Origin: Silene latifolia
Lineage: Eukaryota > Streptophyta > Magnoliopsida > Caryophyllales > Caryophyllaceae
NCBI RefSeq assembly: GCF_048544455.1
Contig: NC_133532.1
Span: 86,817,156-86,881,155 of the forward strand
Reading direction: 5' to 3'
Length of the DNA: 64,000 nt
The first letter of the stretch is position 1. The number at the start of each line of letters is the position of its first letter. The position numbers and the translations under genes were made by a program. Positions 57,300 to 64,000 of this stretch are shown piece by piece. Under the pieces are notes generated by a model that worked only from the letters and a program-made list of their open reading frames with translations, did no database searches and was not told the origin of the DNA.

Positions 57300-58230
57300 T
57301 ATTAACGTAGCAAACGATAACACACCTCAAGAACTTAGGATAGGGACCACCCTTGACCCCTCGGAAAGACAGCAGTTTATCAACCTCCTACACGAATACA
57401 AGGACGTATTCGCATGGTCCTACAAAGACATGCCTGGGATCGACAGGGAGATTGCAGAACACAAGATACCCATCACCCCGGAGCTAAGCCCGTGAAACAA
57501 AAGTTGCGCTGTATGCTCCCTGAATGGGCCTTGAAAATCAAGGAAGAGGTAGACAAATAGTTCAAAGCTGGATTCATTAAAGTGTCCGAATACTCTGACT
57601 AGGTGGTCAACATAGTTCCTGTACCCACGAAAGACGGGAGAATTCGGGTTTACGTCGACCTCAAGGACCTAAATAAAGCAAGTCCAAAAGACGATTTCCG
57701 TCTGCCACATGTTGACATCCTGGTGGATAACACCGCCGAGCACGCCCTATTATCATTCATGGACGGGCATGCTGGGTATAACCAGATCAAAATGGCCGAG
57801 GAAGACATCCACAAGACTGCATTCACTATACAGTGGGGTACATATTGCTACACTGTCATGCCCTTCGGTCTAATCAACGCCGGAGCAACCTACCAAAGAA
57901 CCACCACTACTCTCCTACATGACATGATGTACAAGGAGGTGGAGGTATATGTCGATGACATGATCATCAAATCAAAAGAGCGGGACGGCCGCATCAGCAC
58001 CCTTCGGAAGTTCTTCGCTCACCTCCGGAAATACAACATGAGACTAAATCCTCATAAGTGTGCATTCGGTGTCACCTCCGCGAAACTCTTGGCACACGTC
58101 GTCAGCAAAAGGGCATCAAAATCGATCCTACCAAAATCAAAGCTCTTCAACAAATACCCCAGCCTAAGAACGAGAGGGAGATTTGAGGATTTCTCGGTCA
58201 AGTCTAATACATCAGCCGCTTCATAGCCAA
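57300..58230 (+). pseudogene. Outer Ogre reverse transcriptase
   Basis: Begins with RIGTTLDPSERQQFINLL and YKDVFAWSYKDMPGID. A frameshift near 57490 and stops at 57558 and 57600 interrupt it. The frame 57603-58226 then carries the RT core: VPVPTKDGRIRVYVDLKDLNKAS, LPHVDILVDN, FTIQWGTYCYTVMPFGL, the catalytic YVDDMIIKS (about 57948) and LNPHKCAFGV. A frameshift near 58100 ends the conserved part. Typical of plant Ty3/gypsy Tat. Confidence 0.9.
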
Positions 58231-58732
58231 ACTCACTATGATTTGTGAACCGATCTTCAAGAATCTTCGCACCTCCGATCATACTGATTGGAACGACGAC
58301 TGTCAAAAGGTCTTCGACAAGATAAAGGAAATCCTATCCAAACCTCCTGTCCTCCTGCCACCTCAACAAGGAATTCCCTTATCTCTATACCTGACTGTCA
58401 CCGACACAACCATGGGAGCAATGCTCGCACAAACAATCGACGGCGAAGAACGAGCCATCTACTACATCACCAAAAGGTTCATCGAGTACGAAACAAGGCA
58501 CACCCAACTGGAAAAGACATGCCTTGCCCTGGTTTGGTCAACAAAGAAGCTGCGACATTACATGCTCATCTACACGGTTCACATCTACTCCAAGATGGAC
58601 CCGGTCAAATACATCTTCGAAAAACCCGTACTAAACGGAAAGCTGTCTAGATGGACACTCATTCTATCTGAATTTGACCTCAAATTTGTACCCCTCAGGT
58701 TATCAAGGGAAAGGCAGTCGCCGATTTCCTAG
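58231..58732 (+). pseudogene. Outer Ogre RNase H linked to RT
   Basis: 58238-58732: WNDDCQKVFDKIKEILSKPP, LYLTVTDTTMGAMLAQ, AIYYITKRFIEYETRHTQLEK, CLALVWSTKKLRHYM. This is the connection/RNase H unit of Ty3/gypsy; catalytic Asp and Glu positions are partly preserved. It runs to SEFDLKFVP before a frameshift near 58700. Confidence 0.85.
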
Positions 58733-59195
58733 CAGAAAACCCCGTCAACGAAGATCCAACGACCGACACATGGTCACTTCCTGACGAAGACATCCTTTGT
58801 GCCGATACCGACGTATGGGACCTATACTTCGATGGTGCATCAAACCTGAGAGGCTTAGGGGTAGGAATCCTTCTAATATCACCAGAAGGGGAACATGTTC
58901 CGATCTCAGTCAAACTAGACTTTGCCGTCACCAACAATGCCGCCGAATACGAAGCATGCCTCATCGGCCTACAAGCAGCCATAACACTTGGCATCAAGAA
59001 GTTAAGAGTCCACGACGATTCCTCACTCATCATCAATCAGGTGTCTGGATCATGAAAAATCCGAAGCGACAGCTTAGCACCCTACCGAGCAAAGATCAAT
59101 CAAGAGGACGAATTCTAAAACCAAGTCGACAACTTTCGCTTGCCACGGGACGAAAATCAATTTGCTGATGCCCTAGCAAAACTTGCCGCGCTCGT
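58733..59195 (+). pseudogene. Outer Ogre second (archaeal-type) RNase H, aRH
   Basis: Two stops interrupt an otherwise readable frame. DLYFDGASNLRGLGVGILL (first catalytic Asp in YFDGAS), VTNNAAEYEACLIGLQAA (Glu in AEYEA), VHDDSSLIINQVSG (third Asp) and RLPRDENQFADALAKLAAL (last Asp in FADALA) are all recognisable. A second RNase H of this type downstream of the first is the marker of the Tat clade, acquired separately from the RT-linked RNase H. Confidence 0.88.
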
Positions 59196-60480
59196 CAACA
59201 TACCGGACGACATGACGTCGATGCCCTTATGTGTCGAGAGAAGGAGCGAGCCAGCTCACATCTACGCCATCAACAACGACGAGGAGAGCCATATCGAACC
59301 TTGGTACCATGCTATCCTCAACTGCAAAACCAAAAACGAATTTCCTCCTAACTCTGATACAAGAGGACAAAGAGCCATCCGTTTACTTGCATCACAATTC
59401 GTGATAAACCAAGAACAACTATACAAAAGAACAACCCAACGGATCCTTCTCCTTTGTATTGATCACCACAAAGCCAAAAAAGTCATGGAAAAGGCCCACG
59501 ATGGAGAATGCGGCTCTCACATGAGCGCAATGATGCTAGCCCAAAAAACCATGCGGCTAGGCTACTACTGGACCACCATAGAAGCCGATTGCAGAAACTA
59601 CGTCAAACATTGCCACAATTGCCAAATCTTCGCCAACATACAACACATACCACCATCCCTCTTATACACCATGACATCACCCTGGCCTTTCTCGACTTGG
59701 GGCATCAACATCATCGGGAAAGTCAACGCGATAGGCACTAAAGGGCATTGCTTCGTCCTCGTCGCCATCGACTACTTCACCAAATGGGTGGAAGAATAGT
59801 CCTATGTAGTCTTAACCGCCAAAAAAGTGGCCAAGTTCATCCAGGATAACATCATCTGCAGATATGGGGTGCCCCATGAAATCATCAGCGACCAAGGCTC
59901 CCACCTCTGGGCGGAAACACAAGTCTTGCTGGACAAATACAAAATCAAGCGGCATCGATCATCCCCCTAATGTCCCCAAACCAACGGAGCGGTAGAGTAG
60001 AGCAAACTCCCATTCGCACTTTGGGGATACTGAACCTCTGCACAAACAGGAGCCACACCCTTCTACCTAGCATACGGTATGGAGTCGGTTCAACCAGTAG
60101 AGTTCGAGGTCCCATCTCTACGCATCCTACTAGAAAGTCAAGTTCCTGAGGCGAAATGGACCCGCCCAAGGTTCGAACAACTCACGCTTCTAGACGAACG
60201 GCGACTCAATGCCTTGCACAACGTCCGGCTATACCAACGACGTATACAACTGGCATTCAAAAATTCAAACCCAGAAACATCAGAGAGGGCGACTTGGTCC
60301 TCAAGTCGGTTCGAGCACCACTACCCGTCGATCCGAGGGGGAAATTCAAACCCAATTGGGCCGGGTCATACCTGGTCAAGAAAATACTTTCGGGGGGCGG
60401 TGAGACCGAGTGACCTAGACGGGGAGGATTTCACAAACCCGACCAACCTAGACCAACTCAGGAAATACTACCCTTGAACC
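59196..60480 (+). pseudogene. Outer Ogre integrase
   Basis: 59196-59799 carries the zinc-binding HHCC region (AHDGECGSHMSAMMLAQK, then CRNYVKHCHNCQ) and the catalytic core start TWGINIIGKVNAIG. Here Asn stands at the place of the first catalytic Asp (GIDIIGP in relatives). LVAIDYFTKWVEE follows, then TAG at 59797. The second Asp follows in IISDQGSHL (about 59883). The core then breaks down (59960-60060). The C-terminal part resumes in other frames to about 60478 (FRNIREGDLVLKSVRAPLP-like, LGRVIPGQ). Confidence 0.85.
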
Positions 60481-61150
60481 CTAGTAACCACAAACCTTAC
60501 CCTAGTTTCACGACCAGTGACCACATTATCCCTTTCAAGTCAAGTTCCTCAACGCGTTCTGATTTGAAATTGCATGTTTCACCGAGTCTAAGTTACAACA
60601 CCTTGTTATGTTCAAACAGCCCTTGATCTGTCAAAGGCAACATCCATTTGCACTCAAACAAAACACCTAAACTACGAGTATGGTTTGATTTCACCTCTTC
60701 AGGTGGATACGTAGGTAGTCCTTTCTTACACAAAAAGGATACAACCACAACACCCAAACAAAACTAAAAAAACTTTTCAACTACGAGCATTGTTTGATTT
60801 CGCCTTTTCAGGCGGATACGTAGGTAGTCCTTTCTTACACAAGAAGGATACAACCATCCCCACACACAAAAAAAATCACCCATACCCACTTCAGAAAAAT
60901 AAAGAAAACGAAAAACGTTCCCTTTCCCATAAAAATACAAAAAAAAAGCCTTTCTCCCTTCCGACAAAAATCCCCTTTTCACAGGTGTAATGTTTAGGAT
61001 AATTCAAACTGAATTGCCTTTACAAAATGGATGGAAGAAATAAGCGTTCACAATTTCTTTTAACACAAGCAATCCTCTTATTTAATTAATAATGAGAAAA
61101 ATTACAAACGTGACATAAAATAAAACTAAGCAAGTCTACAACTTGTCAAA
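60481..61150 (+). repeat. 3' tail of outer Ogre with GATACGTAGGTAGTCC modules
   Basis: Two copies of a module of about 110 bp (about 60670-60780 and 60780-60870) carry ACTACGAG, GGTTTGATTTC, a small hairpin and GATACGTAGGTAGTCCTTTC, then AAGGATACAACCA. The same type of module occurs inverted in the other Ogre (20080-20400). 60990-61150 shows no motif. Confidence 0.75.
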
Positions 61151-61279
61151 GCTAGAATGTCGACTAAGATATCTCACATAATAAAACTAGCACAAAATAC
61201 ACAATACATAATTAGTACAACATAATAAAAACACAGAAACACTATTACAACATAATAGTAAAACGGGTAATGGAGGTCT

Positions 61280-62060
61280 TCATTCTTCCATTCTACCATT
61301 GCCTTTTCCCTCGGGGTACATCTTCCCCTTGTTCTTCTTGTTGGCCCGCCTAGCATGTACTTCCTCTTAGGAGCGGATCCTCAACGGATCTACAACAGCG
61401 ACGACCTCCGGTCTCTTGCAAGACCCTATACTCGGCCCAAGCCGAGCCCACAAATGGCCCACTACCTCTTTGGGACCCGAGCTTCTCCTCTTCGGTGGCC
61501 TCATTACGTCCGGGCTAACATCGTCGGCAAAATCGTCAAAGAAGGCAAGGTTAGCCTTGCCAACCTCTCTATACTTCAAGTCGATAACCTCGTCCTTACG
61601 AGACTTGGACATTTTCTCCAAGGTTTGAGCTCTTGACCACTTGACATAAGCGGGAGTCACCCATGTCGTGGCAACGAGGTTTGGTACCTCCAAAATCGGC
61701 CGAGTGACCCACCACCTTTCGAATATCTCTACAACTCGGAGTTCCGGAAAACACTCTCTTGGACGAGAGTATCTTGAGTGGGCACCTTTTGTTGACGCCC
61801 CATTTGCCTCATAAGCCTTTCGGGATAAATGAAGGAAGCGCCCTTCAACCCCACTAGCGGCCGAAGCGGGCAACCCCATGAAGGACCTCAAGTGCCACCA
61901 TGGCACCACCCAACGGATATGAGGACTGCTCTCCTCCACCAATCTCGAGGTCCAATAGGCCTCGGTGGATACAAAACTATCCGACTACAACTTCTTCCTC
62001 ATAGCAAGGTGACGGAAGGAGTAAGACGAAGAATCGACCTGAGGCTCTACATACCTTAGC
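61280..62060 (-). pseudogene. Antisense ORF in the 3' region of outer Ogre (possible plant-mobile-domain type)
   Basis: A 191-codon minus-strand frame, 61942-61367, opposite to gag-pol. The frame extends upstream past its first Met to about 62060 through one TAG. Readable segments: VSTEAYWTSRLVEES, PHIRWVVPWWHLRSFMGLP, GRFLHLSRKAYEANG, ATTWVTPAYVKWSRAQ, then an acidic/basic tail. Antisense ORFs between integrase and the 3' LTR are documented for some Tat elements, and their products can carry a plant mobile domain. The Trp-rich W-W-x-L-R and W-V-T-P-A-Y patterns fit that idea, but I cannot confirm the family. Balanced composition over about 230 codons suggests a former coding region. Confidence 0.5.
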
Positions 62061-62144
62061 CCTCTCCAAGAGCCACACTTGGAGAATCCTTGGAGATCCA
62101 AACGAGGGAGTTTCTCCACAAGAGCCCTTCACTACGCCAAATAA

Positions 62145-62690
62145 GACCTTCAATAACGGTCAAATAACGCAATTACCATTTTTAAATAGAAACACGGGAC
62201 CGTTATTGCAACGACGGTTGTTAAATATATACCACGGTTGTACAAATAACACGCGACCGTTATATAATATCAAGAACCGTTATAAAATCTTTTAAGAAAC
62301 CGTTTTTAAATCTTAAGAACGGTTTCAAATCCGTTGTCGTAGTTTAATATTGACAACGTCTTATCGTTCCAAACCCGTTGTTAAATATTATATAGGATAA
62401 CGGTTCATTTCGTTATCTTATTTAATTGAATGTCAAAATTTAACAACGACTTTATTGCGTGCAAAATAGTTGTTATATTCATCTTTTGACAACGGTTCTG
62501 CTTAAATAAACCGTTGTAAAAGTTTTGAACTCGACAACGGCTATCGTTCGTTATCATATATTTTTGGCGGTTTGAATGGGAGGGAAAATATGTCAATGTT
62601 TATTTATCTAAATAAAACCGTTGTCAAATAATTGCTTGCAATGGGTTGTTTTTAACCGTTATCGTTTTAAATTTTTTTTTAAATGATTTT
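62145..62690. repeat. Subterminal AACCGTT/AACGGTT repeats of the CACTA element
   Basis: About fifteen copies of ACAACGGTT, AACCGTTGT, GACCGTTAT or close variants in both orientations over 550 bp. CACTA elements carry such short subterminal repeats as binding sites for their TNPA-type protein (established for En/Spm). No ORF of substance lies here. Confidence 0.85.
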
Positions 62691-62963
62691 AGCTTTTCTA
62701 GCAGCTGCTGCTGAAAATAGCATCCCAGCAGCTGTGCACTGCAAAAATTCAATCCTGCATCAAAATATTACACCCCGCGATCAATTAAACCCATTATCAA
62801 AAGACTACAAACAGGATAATCAAAAGCCAAAACACAACTTCCTCTGAAAAACAAAAGAAGCCAATACACAATGGCTCCATATATACACACTCGTACATAA
62901 AACATGAGAAAAATATTGAGACTCCGCTAATGAAACAACATAACTGGCCCACATATTTCTCAT
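62691..62963 (-). other. Region between CACTA subterminal repeats and the protease gene
   Basis: Contains the inverted repeat CAGCAGCTGCTG..CAGCAGCTGTG near 62700-62735. Otherwise no motif is seen. On the minus strand it would be the 3' UTR of the protease gene. Confidence 0.4.
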
Positions 62964-63886
62964 CTAGTTGATGTCCTCTGGCGAATATCCTGGGCTTTGT
63001 TGATTATTAGTGGAAACTACAATTCAAAATATACATAATCAAAATAGATATAATACATGGAAGTATACAAAATTGAAGTCAATTTATGTGTGAAATAGTT
63101 TTTAAATCACACTTACCCGTATCGGAATGGTAGAAAGTTTTCTGCTGATAACCTCCCACATGGACTGACAAACGTAAAAGGCGCATTATTTGTCGTCTGG
63201 TTCTTTAGGAGACTATTATATAAATCACACACAAATCAGCTGAATTAGATAATCAACCTCTCGCAAAAAACATAAATTAAATTATACGGGTAATTATTAA
63301 GAATACACTTACTAATGGCGTGATAAAATTGGGAACATTGTTGCTTTCATATTTCCCAAGTGGACATAATGGGTTTTTTGCTTCAAAAACACTATTTCAT
63401 AAATATACACACATGCCATTATTATTTGCATATATATGGCTCAAGTCATACAATAACAAATGACATTATTGAAAGTTGTAAACTTACTCAGTTATCATCC
63501 TTACACAACTGTCAGAGGGTTTGCCTTCGCGAGAGTCAATCCAGTACACTGTTTTTGTTTCTACTTAGATTGCCATTAGCACCCAATGCTTCCTATTCAA
63601 TTTGGGACATTGAATTGTTAGTTCATTTACACGCATTTAAGCATGTTAATAATAAATTTTTAGAACCATGATTCATTACAATAATCACGTACTATACATA
63701 CATATTCTCATGGAAGGGGGCAAGCCATAGTTTTTTGGTCGACATCAACCGACGAGCGATACTATTGATTTGTTCTTCGTATGAAATTCTGTGCACAGAG
63801 AACGCCGTAGGACTCAAGAATCTGTAGGCGTGAATTGGGACCTTCCACTCAGCGAACTGATTATTGAGGTACCTATTACGCCACAT
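62964..63886 (-). pseudogene. Ulp1-type (C48) cysteine protease gene fragment in the CACTA element
   Basis: The minus strand can be read as exons. Exon A (63886-63702) encodes WRNRYLNNQFAEWKVPIHAY and ARRLMSTKKLWLAPFHEN. A GTATGT donor and AATAG acceptor remove 63701-63593. Exon B (63592-63488) starts KHWVLMAI, has an in-frame TAA, then VETKTVYWIDSREGK. A later exon (about 63214-63118) reads PKEPDDK, a stop, then CAFYVCQSMWEVIS. A last exon ends at a stop near 62964. The blocks APxH..HWVL, VYWIDS and CAFYV are, in order, the His, Asp and Cys catalytic segments of the Ulp1/C48 SUMO-protease fold. Two stops in otherwise good exons make it a pseudogene, unless sequence errors intervene. Such domains are known from some plant CACTA and Mutator-like (Kaonashi) elements. 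Confidence 0.65.
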
Positions 63887-64000
63887 GGAACGAAGAATGT
63901 TATTGTAATTGATAATTTAAACAAACATCATTATTCGTAAATGGAAATGCCTAAATAGTTTTATTAATAAACCTTACTTCATCCAAATTAAAATGTGAAC

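Larger units (their letters stand above)
11189..62129 (+). mobile_element. Outer Tat/Ogre-like Ty3/gypsy retrotransposon, split by nested insertions
   Basis: A plus-strand element. It starts with TGTAGATACCCAGTATCTG at 11189, followed by LTR and leader to 14175, gag and protease at 29527-32237, and RT, RNase H, a second RNase H and integrase at 56115-60480. It ends in 3' tail repeats and an antisense ORF up to the CACTA insertion at 62130. The two gaps are filled by complete insertions with target-site duplications (CACCG and TTCCC). Removing them rejoins leader to gag and protease to the next coding block. A second RNase H after the RT-linked one is diagnostic of the Tat clade, which includes Ogre. 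No 3' LTR is seen in the window; it should lie beyond 64000. All ORFs carry stops or frameshifts. Confidence 0.85.
62130..64000. mobile_element. CACTA (En/Spm) transposon, left end; continues beyond window
   Basis: Starts CACTACGCCAAATAAGACC, the terminal motif of plant CACTA elements, preceded by CTT as a possible 3-bp target duplication. The first 560 bp are dense in AACCGTT/AACGGTT subterminal repeats. A protease-like gene lies on the minus strand. The other end and the transposase are outside the window, so orientation and autonomy are unknown. Confidence 0.8.

Noticed and set aside
1..64000. tRNA or rRNA genes
   Set aside because: Only primer binding sites complementary to tRNA 3' ends were seen; no cloverleaf or rRNA segment was recognised by eye.

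Overview
This window is nuclear DNA of a flowering plant and consists almost entirely of nested transposable elements. The evidence is plant-type retroelement families (a Tat/Ogre-like Ty3/gypsy element with two RNase H domains, Ty1/copia, L1-type LINE, an Athila-like solo LTR), a FAR1/FHY3-type Mutator transposase with GT-AG introns, and a CACTA end. I see no ordinary host gene, rRNA, tRNA or CRISPR array. The species cannot be fixed from the sequence; the large Ogre load suggests a large, repeat-rich genome.

Layout. (1) 1-5496: a non-coding LTR retrotransposon whose left LTR is cut by the window start (LTR 1-1373, PBS, 2.5 kb non-coding interior, LTR 3903-5496). (2) 5497-11188: a decayed FAR1-type Mutator-like element. 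It has a CT-rich leader, arrays of an ACATTTACACTT motif, a MITE, and a broken transposase gene at about 7897-10409. (3) 11189 to at least 62129: an old Tat/Ogre-like element on the plus strand ('outer Ogre'), split by two insertions. Its LTR and leader are at 11189-14175, gag and protease at 29527-32237, and RT-RNaseH-aRNaseH-integrase at 56115-60480. A 3' tail with an antisense ORF follows.

Inserted into it are: (a) 14176-29526, a gag-only relative of the same family in the opposite orientation, with 5-bp duplication CACCG. Its 3' LTR holds an Athila-like solo LTR (16379-17850, duplication GGTGA). (b) 32238-56114, a Ty1/copia element ('copia-1', duplication TTCCC). Its left LTR is broken by a Mutator-like element (33134-43042, 9-bp duplication TTAGTATTA) and by an L1 LINE (43112-47936, duplication TTATTGG). 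The Mutator-like element itself contains a second, younger copia ('copia-2', 34039-42812, duplication TTAAA, LTRs about 99% identical by eye). (4) 62130-64000: the start of a CACTA element with AACCGTT subterminal repeats and a decayed Ulp1-type cysteine protease gene on the minus strand.

The target-site duplications give a consistent order: FAR1 element region, then outer Ogre, then copia-1, then the 33134-43042 Mutator-like element, then copia-2. All coding regions carry stops or frameshifts, so no element here looks autonomous. The most unusual points are the gag-only Ogre derivative with three copies of its zinc-knuckle module, TCGATCGA palindrome clusters shared by two unrelated retroelements, a duplicated polypurine-tract/LTR-start junction in copia-2, and the Ulp1-type protease in the CACTA end.
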